From the NCBI RefSeq assembly GCF_001610835.1, contig NZ_CP011270.1:8121256-8185255 (forward strand): 64,000 nucleotides of DNA, read 5' to 3'. Of the stretch, positions 8,076 through 16,602 are shown in pieces. How positions within the stretch are numbered: the first letter of the stretch is position 1; each line of letters begins with the position of its first letter. Source of the stretch: Planctomyces sp. SH-PL14 (GTDB lineage Bacteria > Planctomycetota > Planctomycetia > Planctomycetales > Planctomycetaceae). Position numbers and translations under genes: made by a program. The notes under the pieces were generated by a model. The model saw only the letters and a list, made by a program, of their open reading frames with translations, ran no database searches and had not been told where the DNA came from.

Positions 8076-9046
8076 GTGTCGAGCAGCAGGTCGGCGTCAC
8101 CACACGTGACATCCAGCCACGTCCCGAGCCGTCCGCCGCCATCGAACCGCTTCGGCCCCGCGCTGTACAGCAGGAATTCGGTGGAAGAGGTCCGGCGGTA
8201 GAGAAGAGGCTTGTCGGAAAACGGATCGATCGGAACGGCGGGGAGGAACGACGGTACCAGCTCAGCGAGATCACTGGGAAAACTGCCGTCCGCGTCTCGA
8301 CACTGTCGCAATGCGATGTCCGTTTGAAGCAGCCGCGCCAGGGCTCGGACTCGGTGGTCTCCTGCTGTCTCCAGAGCTTCGGGCTGATTCGAGTCGCCCG
8401 CACAGGCGACCTGCTGAATCAAGTCCAGAGTCTCCTGCACATCCGGCCCGGAGGCTCCCAACGACTCCAGGAATGACTCGGTATCGAGCGGCTCGTCCTG
8501 CCAGCCGACGCGGCGGGTCCACTCGTCGTCGCGGGTCCGGATCTCGTGGAACGGCTCGCGGTCGCGATCAAAGTTCCCCAGCGCCTCCAGAACTTCGTTC
8601 TGCAGGTCGTGATCGATGTCGGCCCGGACCTCGCGGAGGATTTGAAGCCCGGTTCCCGCGATGCCGTTTCCGACCAGGGCATCGGTCACAAGGCCGCCGC
8701 GACTGACCCCGTTGCTCAGGAGGAGCAGCTCGATCGCGGTGCGGGGGGCCGCTGTCGTCTCGCCACGGGAGATCGCCAGTTCCGCGTCGGCCTGGAGGGC
8801 TCGGGTGATTGTCCGGATGAGTTGGACGTCCCCAAGGTGCCGCTCAAAGAACGTGTCCACAAACTCCAGCGGAACGGAACAGGGCCGGCGCAGGTGGTCC
8901 CTGATCGTGGCCAGCACGTCGCCGTTGGCGGCAAGGAAGGCCCTTTGCGATTCCGGCTGGGCTCGGACTGGTTCCTCCAGCAGCTCGACGTTCCTCAGTT
9001 GCGAGGCGGCCCGAAGGAGATCCGGGTAGGCATTTGCGGTCGGCAT
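8063..9046 (-). CDS. Hypothetical protein with pseudopilin-like C-terminal motif
   Basis: A 327-residue protein without a signal peptide or membrane helix. Most of it is helical and unrecognised. The last 90 residues contain a pattern common in planctomycete hypotheticals and resembling the distal part of GspG-like proteins: a CRDADGSFPSDLAELVP block, then PIDPFSDKPLLYRR and FLLYSAGPKRFDGGG. The function is unknown. It is convergent with the kinase gene at 7458 and stands alone on its strand. Confidence 0.72.
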   Translation of the reverse strand: MPTANAYPDLLRAASQLRNVELLEEPVRAQPESQRAFLAANGDVLATIRDHLRRPCSVPLEFVDTFFERHLGDVQLIRTITRALQADAELAISRGETTAAPRTAIELLLLSNGVSRGGLVTDALVGNGIAGTGLQILREVRADIDHDLQNEVLEALGNFDRDREPFHEIRTRDDEWTRRVGWQDEPLDTESFLESLGASGPDVQETLDLIQQVACAGDSNQPEALETAGDHRVRALARLLQTDIALRQCRDADGSFPSDLAELVPSFLPAVPIDPFSDKPLLYRRTSSTEFLLYSAGPKRFDGGGRLGTWLDVTCGDADLLLDTQHV

Positions 9047-9242
9047 GACGGCACCGGGAGGAGCGAAAGAGACGAGAAGATCGGAGAGCCGGGATTTCTA
9101 CGGAAAACCTCTGCGGATCGTGGGCGTATCAGAAACTTGAATGCAATCCGACTGCCGAAGGGATTGGCGGGAAAGCGTTCGCCCGGACGTCGACCCACAG
9201 CGTCCACCTTGTCAAAGAACGGAGAACTTTGCCGGTTCCCTT

Positions 9243-9272
9243 TTGCGAACCGGATCTTTTCCGGGGTATAAT
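9243..9272 (+). promoter_or_regulatory. Sigma-70-like promoter
   Basis: TTGCGA at 9243-9248 and a perfect TATAAT at 9267-9272 are separated by 18 bp, upstream of the gene at 9327. It is the best housekeeping-type promoter match I saw in the window and stands out in otherwise GC-rich DNA. Confidence 0.65.
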
Positions 9273-9326
9273 TTCCGCATCATTCGCATGCTCAGCGTGC
9301 GCACATTTGTTCAGGCAGGAGGGGGC

Positions 9327-10040
9327 ATGTCACAGGTTCTCGAGATGGCGCCGCAGTCGCGGGCCTACGAGTCGTACGAAGGTGGCGAGTTTTCGTATCG
9401 CCCCGTGCTTGGGCTGGCGATTGTTTCCGTCATCCTGACGCTGGTTTCCCTGCTTGGCCTCCTGTTCTGGCCCTTCCTGGCGATCGCGATGCTCTCCATC
9501 GCGGTGTCCGGAGTCGCCCTGATTCAGCTCTACCGCTCCGCCGGCGAATACCGCGGACTCGGAGCCGCCTGGTTTTCGCTGGTCCTCAGCGCCGTAACGC
9601 TGGCGGCCGGGATCGGCATGCAGATCTATCTCTACCGGACAGAAGTTCCGCCGGGATACGAGCGGATCAGCTTTGCGTCCGATATTTCCCGGAAGGGGAT
9701 TATCGTTGAGAAGGGACAGGTCGGCCCTCATCCCGATGTGGCCGCTCTCGATGGAAAGAAGGTCTTCCTGAAGGGGTTTGTGTTTCCGGAAAACAAGGCC
9801 GATGGGATCAAGAACCTGCTCCTTTGCCGTGACAGCGGTGACTGCTGCTTTGGCGGCAAGCCGAAGCCGGAGGACATGATCGGCGTGATGATGACGGGTG
9901 ACAAAACCGTCGCCTTCAACCCGAACCGTGTCTCCGTGGCCGGGACATTCCGCCTCAACCGGAACTGGAACGGACAAGATCGTGAGCCGCTCTACCTGCT
10001 CGAGGGTGAGTTCTACAGTGCGGCCCAGACCGATTTCTGA
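9327..10040 (+). CDS. Membrane protein with DUF3299-like CCFG domain
   Basis: A 237-residue protein whose ATG follows AGGAGGGGG. Two to three membrane helices lie between residues 25 and 110 (VLGLAIVSVILTLVSLLGLL, then AIAMLSIAVSGVALI and AVTLAAGIGMQIYLY). The rest is a soluble domain with VFLKGFVFPEN, LLLCRDSGDCCFGGKPKP and a VAGTFRL segment. The same arrangement, including CCFG, appears in the next gene, so the two share a domain that resembles DUF3299. Its function is not known to me. A promoter at 9243-9272 and a terminator at 10079-10117 suggest a single-gene transcript. Confidence 0.78.
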   Translation: MSQVLEMAPQSRAYESYEGGEFSYRPVLGLAIVSVILTLVSLLGLLFWPFLAIAMLSIAVSGVALIQLYRSAGEYRGLGAAWFSLVLSAVTLAAGIGMQIYLYRTEVPPGYERISFASDISRKGIIVEKGQVGPHPDVAALDGKKVFLKGFVFPENKADGIKNLLLCRDSGDCCFGGKPKPEDMIGVMMTGDKTVAFNPNRVSVAGTFRLNRNWNGQDREPLYLLEGEFYSAAQTDF

Positions 10041-10078
10041 GGATTTTCCGCCAGTCTGGCCCCGCCGTTCGAACGTCT

Positions 10079-10117
10079 CAGGCTCCGACACCAACGTGTC
10101 CGGAGCCTGTTGCTTTT
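10079..10117 (+). terminator. Rho-independent terminator
   Basis: CAGGCTCCGACAC (10079-10091) pairs with GTGTCCGGAGCCTG (10096-10109) through one bulged base, and TTGCTTTT follows. It lies 38 bp after the stop codon of the gene at 9327. Confidence 0.7.
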
Positions 10118-10304
10118 GACGGGCAATTTTTCCCGCCACGGACGGCGAGGTACGGCCCTCGTCCCGCGACCTCCGGACCGGGGAGCGTTCCGATCTCGGG
10201 TTAACGGCGGCAGGGAATCCTGCGACAATTCCCGCCGTGGCTGCGGTTGGAGCTCACTCGGCCATTCGAGGCGATTGCCGGTTCGCATTCACGGAGAGAG
10301 TGAC

Positions 10305-11198
10305 ATGGGAGACGAACGACGGATGAACGGAGCCGGTCCCGCCTGGCCCTGCCTGATCGGCGGAGGACTGCTGGCGATGGGACTCGCCGGGTGCGGCCAG
10401 TCCGCCGGAATGAGCCCCGAATCCAACGGCACCGTCGTGGCCTCCAAGCCCGAAGGGACTGCGCCCATCCCGTCGACCAATCCGACGAGTGCCCCCAAGC
10501 CTGCCTCGGCCCCCGTCGAGGCCCCCTCGCCGATGGAGCCGGCAGCCGCCGCGGCGGAACCGGCGCCGTTGACCCCGCCCGCTTCCGTCACCGACCAGTC
10601 TCAGGCCAGCGCAGCGCCGCTGCCCAGGGCCACGCCCGCCCCCTCCACTCCCCCGCCGGCTGCATCGAGCTCCTCCCCCGCCGAGACCCCCGTTGTCGTT
10701 CCGAAGGCGGGCAGCGTCCCTCCGGCGGTCATTCCGGAGCCCCCGCCGCTGGAACCGCGGGAAATGAAACTGCTCGTTCCCGAGCGGCAGTTGCCGATGG
10801 AGAAAGGGGCGGTCCGCGTCAGCTTCGACGACCTGGACCTGCTCAAGGTCCTCGATGCCGAACCGGTCCCGGTCGACGTCCTGGACCACTTTCCGAAGTG
10901 GCTCAGCGAACTCGACGGTAAGACGATTCGCCTCAAGGGGTGGATGTTCCCGCCGCCGCGCGAGACCGATCTCCCAGCCTTCCTGTTTGTGCGCGACAAC
11001 CAGATCTGCTGCTTCGGGCGGAGGCCGAAGGTCTATGACAAGTTGGGCGTGATCATGAAAGAAGGGGCGACGACGAACTATATCCAAGGACATCCGTTCG
11101 ATGTGATTGGCACGCTCAAGTACAAGGCGCGGGTCATCAACGGCGAACTCGACTTCCTGTACACAATCGTCGACGCGCAAGTCGTCGACCAGAAGTGA
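10305..11198 (+). CDS. Lipoprotein with CCFG (DUF3299-like) domain
   Basis: A 297-residue protein. The start at 10305 follows GGAGAG; an alternative ATG is at 10323. The N-terminus ends in a lipobox-like LLAMGLAGCGQS, so it is probably a lipoprotein. Residues 35-150 are a Pro/Ala/Ser-rich spacer that would lift the domain off the membrane. The C-terminal 110 residues carry IRLKGWMFPPP, FVRDNQICCFGRRPK and VIGTLKYKARV, parallel to the preceding gene. The tandem arrangement with different anchors suggests duplication and related roles at the envelope. Confidence 0.78.
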   Translation: MGDERRMNGAGPAWPCLIGGGLLAMGLAGCGQSAGMSPESNGTVVASKPEGTAPIPSTNPTSAPKPASAPVEAPSPMEPAAAAAEPAPLTPPASVTDQSQASAAPLPRATPAPSTPPPAASSSSPAETPVVVPKAGSVPPAVIPEPPPLEPREMKLLVPERQLPMEKGAVRVSFDDLDLLKVLDAEPVPVDVLDHFPKWLSELDGKTIRLKGWMFPPPRETDLPAFLFVRDNQICCFGRRPKVYDKLGVIMKEGATTNYIQGHPFDVIGTLKYKARVINGELDFLYTIVDAQVVDQK

Positions 11199-11317
11199 GC
11201 GTGGTGGGGTATCGCCGGGGCCGGTGATTCGAGGCTGCGGACTGGCGATCCGTTGAGTCGCCGTGGAGAATGTCTCAGTCCTTCGACTGCCGGCTGCCTC
11301 CTCCCCAGGCTTGCGCC

Positions 11318-11812
11318 ATGCCTCTCGGGTTTGCCATTCCCCTTTTCGTTCTCCTGGCCGGGGCGGCGATCGCCGCCGCGGTAGTCTGGTGGAAGGGGCG
11401 CGACGCCCGCGAAGCCCGGCAGGGGATCGCCGACTTCCGACGCCACCGGGAGATGCTCGAGGCGAAGTTCTTTGATCTCGCCTCCGGGCTGGGAAAGCCG
11501 CGCGGGCTGCGGTGGCTCCGTTGTGATTGGCAGCCGGACGTGACCTTTGCCCGCGATGTCCGGACGAGGCTGCTGACCGCCTTCGTCAGCACCGAGATTG
11601 CGTTTGAAGCGATCGAGGGGGGCGACATGGAGGACGTCGCTGCCGTCGGGACGATCCGCGATGCGACCGCCGTGTTCCACTATCAGGCGGGCCGATGGGG
11701 AACGGGGGGCAAGGCGCTGTTCAACATGAATCCCCGCGACGCCATTGTGCGGCTGGAGGGGCAGTTCGTTGAGGTCCGGTCGTCCGAGGCGGCGCCGGTG
11801 ATCAGCGCCTGA
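11318..11812 (+). CDS. Small membrane-anchored hypothetical protein
   Basis: A 164-residue protein from the ATG at 11318; an in-frame ATG at 11270 would add 16 residues, and neither has a convincing ribosome site. A single N-terminal helix (FAIPLFVLLAGAAIAAAVVW) is followed by a basic, helical DAREARQGIADFRRHREMLE segment. A compact domain then has several tryptophans (GLRWLRCDWQPD). The function is unknown. It follows the CCFG lipoprotein at 119 bp on the same strand. Confidence 0.75.
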   Translation: MPLGFAIPLFVLLAGAAIAAAVVWWKGRDAREARQGIADFRRHREMLEAKFFDLASGLGKPRGLRWLRCDWQPDVTFARDVRTRLLTAFVSTEIAFEAIEGGDMEDVAAVGTIRDATAVFHYQAGRWGTGGKALFNMNPRDAIVRLEGQFVEVRSSEAAPVISA

Positions 11813-11857
11813 GTCAGCCAGTCTGGAACCCGCAGGGGGGCCGGTGCTCACGAGGAG

Positions 11858-11958
11858 TTAAACACCAAGACACAAAGATTGCACCAAGGTCACCAAGGTT
11901 CTCCCTCGTCAGTCAGTCCTTGGTGTTCTTCGTGCCTCCTTGGTGCCTTAGTGTTTAA
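11858..11958. repeat. Palindromic repeat B, copy 1
   Basis: About 100 bp that is nearly self-complementary. It starts TTAAACACCAAGACAC and ends GCCTTAGTGTTTAA, with CACCAAGG and CCTTGGTG blocks on the two arms. It lies between convergent genes ending at 11812 and 11988. A second copy is at 51716-51812 and a diverged one at 13087-13178. Confidence 0.8.
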
Positions 11959-11987
11959 AGACAGCGACCAAGCCTCGCCCCGCCAGC

Positions 11988-13061
11988 CTATGGCGCCTGA
12001 CGCGGAGCTTCCTCCGCCACCACCTGGCAGCGTTTCAAGATCCCGCTTTCCCCCGTCCGCAGCCGCAGGCGGATCGGCTGTTTCTGGTTGACCGTCTCCG
12101 CCAAGGCGCTCAGGACCGCCGGGTGGTGCTGCGCCTCATCGTCGTCCTTCAACTCCCGCATGATCTCAGCCGTCGTCCGCGACCCGTCATCCCACGGATC
12201 GTCGATCATCCGCAGGTAGGCCCGGACCGCACTGATGATCTTGGCACCCGACGGCGCATCCGCCTGACGGATCGGCGCAATCCCCTCCTGCGGGGCGAGC
12301 AGCGGAATCGCTCCCTGCAGAACGGTCCCGAGCGACTTCACCAGATCCGGACCAGCCACCGTCCGCTGCTCGAGCGCATCGACGCCAACCTCCCCCACCG
12401 CCCGTCGGATGACCCGGGCCGTGATCTCCACATTCTCCATATCCATCAGGAGCGCCGCGACGCGGATGTTGTCGATCTCGCGAGCGGAGAGACGCATCCG
12501 CGTGGCGACCTGCTCGCTGAGCTGCGAAACCCGCTGCGCCCGGCTTTCGAGCGTCGGATTGATCGTCTGCAGGTAGCGGGAGAGAACTTCCACGACCCCC
12601 ACATGGGCTTCATGGGCCTCGACCGCCTTCCGCCCGCGGTCGTCGCTGAGCGTCCCGACGAGCAGCGACGTCAGGCCTAGGATCGCCGCCCAGACCGTCA
12701 TCGCCATGGCGACGAGGACCGGCGGCATCGCGGCGCCGAACGCCGGAATGTCCTGGGAGACAATCACTCCCGCGATCACGACCGACAGCAGCGCCAGCAC
12801 GCCGGCGCGGTAGCGGCCGAGGAAGAACCCGGCGATGACGATCGGCAGGAAGAACAGGTTCAGGACCGTGAACTTGCCGACGTTCAGGCTGTGCAGAAGC
12901 CCTGCGATTCCGAGCGTCGACAGGATCAGCAGCAGTTCGAGCGTCCGTTCCTGTGACCGGGTCATCGTGGGAGACGAGGCTTCGGCGGAAAGGGTCGACT
13001 CGTCCACGGTGTCACGCTGAGGGGGCTGAACGGAGAGGAAGGGCCGTTTGATTTTCGTCAC
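11988..13061 (-). CDS. Membrane protein with degenerate HD-GYP-like domain
   Basis: A 357-residue protein with about four membrane helices between residues 40 and 145, for example FLPIVIAGFFLGRYRAGVLA and LVAMAMTVWAAILGLTSLLV. The cytoplasmic part resembles the HD-GYP fold in its helix order, but where the metal-binding HD should be it reads ALLMDMENVEI. No GYP motif follows, so it is probably not a phosphodiesterase. It lies 120 bp downstream of a catalytic HD-GYP gene on the same strand and may be a sensor or regulator working with it. That relation is inferred from position. Confidence 0.72.
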   Translation of the reverse strand: MTKIKRPFLSVQPPQRDTVDESTLSAEASSPTMTRSQERTLELLLILSTLGIAGLLHSLNVGKFTVLNLFFLPIVIAGFFLGRYRAGVLALLSVVIAGVIVSQDIPAFGAAMPPVLVAMAMTVWAAILGLTSLLVGTLSDDRGRKAVEAHEAHVGVVEVLSRYLQTINPTLESRAQRVSQLSEQVATRMRLSAREIDNIRVAALLMDMENVEITARVIRRAVGEVGVDALEQRTVAGPDLVKSLGTVLQGAIPLLAPQEGIAPIRQADAPSGAKIISAVRAYLRMIDDPWDDGSRTTAEIMRELKDDDEAQHHPAVLSALAETVNQKQPIRLRLRTGESGILKRCQVVAEEAPRQAP

Positions 13062-13086
13062 GTCGGGAAACGTCGGAGGAGTCGTC

Positions 13087-13178
13087 GAAACGCCAGGGCG
13101 CCAAGAGCAAAAAGGACTGCGATCACGATGAAAAATCCTTAGTGCCCTGGGTGAGATCTTTCTGTCCTGGTGTGGAAC
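13087..13178. repeat. Palindromic repeat B, diverged copy
   Basis: This stretch fills most of the gap between the two HD-GYP-type genes. It keeps the order of repeat B (AACGCCAGGGCGCCAAGAGC on one arm, TAGTGCCCTGGGTG and TGTCCTGGTGT on the other) but with many substitutions, so it is probably an old copy. Confidence 0.5.
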
Positions 13179-13181
13179 GCC

Positions 13182-14348
13182 TTACGTGCCGACCGCCTCG
13201 CGGGGCGGACGGTTCTGTGCCATGAGGCCCACAAGAATCCGTTCCTGATCGGGACTCAGCCCCGGGCCGTCCGCCTCTTCCCGGCGGTACGCGGCGATCC
13301 GGCGGGGAGAGGCGACGTCCCCCGTTTCTTCGCTGCGAAGCAGTTCGGCGATCTCCTGGAACTGCCCCTGAATGCCGAGGAACACCTCGACGAGCAGCGG
13401 ATCGAACTGGCTTCCCGCCGCGCGGGCGATCTTTTCGGCGCACACGGCGTGCGGGTAAGCGTCCTTGTAGATCCGCTTGGACGAGAGGGCGTCGTACACG
13501 TCGGCGATCGCCACGATCCGCGCGGCGAGCGGGATCTCGTCTTCCTTCTGTCCGTGAGGATAGCCCGTGCCGTCCCACCACTCGTGGTGATAGAGGGCGA
13601 TGTCGCGGGCCATGCGGAGGAAGCCGGACTCGCCGAGGCGGGACTGGATCTGTTCGATGCACTCGCCGCCGATCCGCGGATGGACCTGCATCCGCTCGTA
13701 CTCGGCTTCGGTGAGGCGTCCCGGCTTGAGGAGGATGGCGTCTTCGATCCCGACCTTGCCGATGTCGTGGAGGGCGGAGCTGATGCCGATCGTCTGAACG
13801 AAGGAGGGGCTCACCAGGTCCTTGAACCGCGGATGCCGGCGGCATGCGCCAGCGAGCCGGGTGGCGTACATCGAGATCCGTTCCAGGTGGTGGCCGGTCT
13901 CCGGATCGCGGGACTCGGCCAGCTTGGCCAGCCCGAAGATCACGGCGTCGCGCGTGCGGAGCAGCTCGCGGGACTGCGAGAGAGCCGCCTCCTGCGAGCT
14001 GTTCCGTTCGATCGCCTGGGCGTTGTAGAGCCGCGAGAGCAGCAGCCACGCGACGGCGGTCTGCAGTCCCCCGACCCAGATGAAGGTGAAGAGCCGCATC
14101 AGCAGCGTCTCCCCTTCGGGGGTCATCTGACCGACGGACGCGTGTGGGGCGGCGGGAGCCGAGTGGACCGGATGCGCCGAGGCGGGGGGCGCGGGGTGGG
14201 TGGACGGAACGTGCTGAGCCGCGGCGGCCTTGCGAGTCGCGGGAACGAGGACCGCCAGGAGGAATCGCTCGTACATGAGCAATCCCCCCAGGAGGCAGCC
14301 GGCCTGGAGACAGGCCAGGATCAGGATAAACCGCACTCGCTGCGGCAT
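13182..14348 (-). CDS. HD-GYP domain phosphodiesterase, membrane-bound
   Basis: A 388-residue protein from the ATG at 14348. A first helix (FILILACLQAGCLLGGLLMY) and a second near residue 90 (LFTFIWVGGLQTAVAWLLLS) flank a His/Pro/Ala-rich outer loop. A short coiled segment leads into the HD-GYP domain, with HDIGK at 194-198 and HHEWWDGTGYP at 254-264, then DVYDALSSKR. All expected metal ligands are visible. HD-GYP proteins hydrolyse cyclic di-GMP or related dinucleotides. The much longer open frame upstream of 14348 is antisense to the DUF1552 gene and is not real. Confidence 0.88.
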   Translation of the reverse strand: MPQRVRFILILACLQAGCLLGGLLMYERFLLAVLVPATRKAAAAQHVPSTHPAPPASAHPVHSAPAAPHASVGQMTPEGETLLMRLFTFIWVGGLQTAVAWLLLSRLYNAQAIERNSSQEAALSQSRELLRTRDAVIFGLAKLAESRDPETGHHLERISMYATRLAGACRRHPRFKDLVSPSFVQTIGISSALHDIGKVGIEDAILLKPGRLTEAEYERMQVHPRIGGECIEQIQSRLGESGFLRMARDIALYHHEWWDGTGYPHGQKEDEIPLAARIVAIADVYDALSSKRIYKDAYPHAVCAEKIARAAGSQFDPLLVEVFLGIQGQFQEIAELLRSEETGDVASPRRIAAYRREEADGPGLSPDQERILVGLMAQNRPPREAVGT

Positions 14349-14684
14349 GAAAAACTCCGGGACAGGTTCGGACCAACCGAACGCTAGGTCAGCCGCACTC
14401 CCGCGCCGGAAAAAATGCCCAGCCACTGTCGAGGTTGCGGGGATTCCGCAATGACTTTCCTGAAATGCCGTCGCCCAAATCGGCACATCCCGAACGCCGT
14501 GAACGCGGGGAATCTCTACCTGAAAGTTGGCTGAAGTCCCGATCGAGGACAGGAAAAACGATCGCATCGGAATACTCAACGCCGTCCCGTGGTCGATAGA
14601 ATTGACTGGGACGCGCCCCCTCCTCCTTCGCGCGTCCCGTCGTTCCCGCGCCCGCCCTGCCCTCCCGATTGTCGAGAGCTCTGC

Positions 14685-16016
14685 ATGACTCGACCCCTTC
14701 CCCTCCGTCGTCGAACATTCCTCCGCGGTGCCGGAGCCCTGCTGGCTCTGCCGTGGCTGGAGGGGATGCTTCCGAAGGCCGCCAGAGCCGCGGCTGCCGC
14801 GTCTCCGCTCCGGGTGGGATTCGTCTTCTTCCCGAACGGCGCGATCATGCCGGACTGGACGCCGACGTCCGAGGGAACCGGCTACGAGCTCTCGAAGACC
14901 CTCGCGCCGCTCGCTCCCGTGAAGGACCAGCTCCTCGTCGTGAGCGGACTCGCCCATGACAAGGCCCGCGCCAACGGCGACGGAGCCGGCGACCACGCCC
15001 GGTCCTGCGCGGCGTTCCTGACGGGCGCCCAGCCCCGCAAGACCTCCGGCGACATCCGGGCCGGCCAGTCGATCGACCAGTTCATCGCCGAGCGGATCGG
15101 CCACGAGACCCGGCTCCCGTCGCTGGAACTGGGGATCGAAGGGGGCCGGCAGGCGGGGAGCTGCGACTCCGGTTACAGCTGTGCGTACTCGAACAGCGTC
15201 TCCTGGAAGAGCGCGTCGACGCCGATGGGGAAGGAGACCAATCCCCGCAGCGCCTTCGACCGGCTCTTCGGCCAGGGGGCGGACGCCAAGGCCCGCGCCG
15301 AGCGGGACTTTTACCGCAAGAGCATCCTCGACTCCGTGGCGGCGGACACGCAGCGGCTGACCACCAGCCTCGGTCAGTCCGACCGCCGCAAGCTCGACGA
15401 GTACCTGACGAGCGTCCGGGAGGTTGAGCAGCGGATCGAGCGGGCGGACGCGGCGAAGGCGATCCTTCCGCCGGAGGGGTACATTCCTCCGAAGGGGATT
15501 CCGGAGGATCTCGTCGAGCATATCCGGCTGATGTACGACCTGCTGCTCCTCGCCTTCCAGACCGACACGACCCGCGTGGCGACCTTCATGGTCGCCAACG
15601 AAGGGAGCAACCGGGTCTACAAGTCGATCGGCCTCAACGAGGGACACCACCAGATGTCCCACCACCGGAACGACCCGGACAAGGTCGCCAAGCTGCAGCA
15701 GATCGACCAGTTCCAGATCGAGCAGTTCGCGGCCTTCCTCTCCCGTCTGCGGGATGTGCGGGAAGGAGAGCACTCGCTTCTCGACCAGTCGCTGTTCGTC
15801 TACGGCTGTGCCATCAGCGACGGCAACCGCCACCGTCACGAAGACCTGCCGATCCTTGTCGCGGGCGGGGGCGCGGGGACGGTGCGGACCGGGCGGCACG
15901 TCCGGCTCCGGGAGACGCCGACCACGAACCTGTTCCTCTCACTGGCGGACCGGATGGGGATCGACGACGTCGATTCCTTCGGTGACAGCACGGGGCGGCT
16001 GGGGGACCTGGCCTGA
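14685..16016 (+). CDS. DUF1552 family protein with Tat-type signal
   Basis: A 443-residue protein started at the ATG at 14685. The N-terminus (RRRTFLRGAGALLALPWLEG) is a twin-arginine-type signal. The body follows the DUF1552 pattern found widely in planctomycetes: RVGFVFFPNGAIMPDW near the start, then GLAHDKARANGDGAGDHAR. It ends with a VYGCAISDGNRHRHEDLP segment and a GGGAGT loop. The fold is related to DUF1501 and to alkaline-phosphatase-like proteins, but no biochemical role is established. Family members often sit beside DUF1592-type cytochromes; none is present here, so this copy is an orphan. Confidence 0.87.
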   Translation: MTRPLPLRRRTFLRGAGALLALPWLEGMLPKAARAAAAASPLRVGFVFFPNGAIMPDWTPTSEGTGYELSKTLAPLAPVKDQLLVVSGLAHDKARANGDGAGDHARSCAAFLTGAQPRKTSGDIRAGQSIDQFIAERIGHETRLPSLELGIEGGRQAGSCDSGYSCAYSNSVSWKSASTPMGKETNPRSAFDRLFGQGADAKARAERDFYRKSILDSVAADTQRLTTSLGQSDRRKLDEYLTSVREVEQRIERADAAKAILPPEGYIPPKGIPEDLVEHIRLMYDLLLLAFQTDTTRVATFMVANEGSNRVYKSIGLNEGHHQMSHHRNDPDKVAKLQQIDQFQIEQFAAFLSRLRDVREGEHSLLDQSLFVYGCAISDGNRHRHEDLPILVAGGGAGTVRTGRHVRLRETPTTNLFLSLADRMGIDDVDSFGDSTGRLGDLA

Positions 16017-16137
16017 GCCCGACGCGTATCGTGAGCCGGTTGTTCGGTTTCCCGAAAGCGGTTCCACGCGATCCCGCGATCGAGGTCTGGATGGGGGAGC
16101 ACGGTGGGGAACTCGGGGCGATTGCCCGGCATTGGCT

Positions 16138-16475
16138 GGCTCAAACCGCGTCCTTGCCGGTGCAGCTTCCATAGCTCAAACCCAACGTGCCACGGCAGCC
16201 TGGGGTCAAGGGGGCCACGCCCCCTTGCCGCCGGAGGCATTTTCGTCGCGGAACCGTGGGACACAACAGATGTCCCCTTTGTGGAACCGGCTATGAGGAC
16301 TCCCTCAATCGACACCGCTGGCTTTGGAATCCCCGCGGATTGATGAGGGGGCATACGACACGATGTCCGCGTTTGGACACGCTCTCCTTCAGACATCTCT
16401 CGACGGCCAGGCCTCCGGCGGGCAAAGGGGCCTTGCCCCTCTGCACTCCCTACCAGGGCATCCGCCCTGGACCCG
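16138..16475 (-). repeat. Interspersed repeat A, copy 2
   Basis: A full-length copy in reverse orientation. It lies in the 586-bp gap between the convergent DUF1552 and M20 genes, where I see nothing else of note. Its left hairpin has an AAG loop instead of AAC. Confidence 0.85.
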
Positions 16476-16602
16476 GTGGACGAATGGAATCGGATTGCGC
16501 GCCGGATGCCCGTCCGCCGGGCACGCTCACGGGGCATCAACCCCAGGATCGACCATCCCCTCTACCTTCAGTCTTCCGCCTTCGACCTCCCGCCTCAGCC
16601 AA

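Noticed and set aside
11858-11958. CACCAAGG repeats as a CRISPR array
   Set aside because: They form one palindrome, not direct repeats with unique spacers, and no cas genes are present.
14349-15899. Extension of the HD-GYP frame upstream to 905 codons
   Set aside because: It runs antisense through the DUF1552 gene. A good start at 14348 places a membrane helix at the N-terminus.
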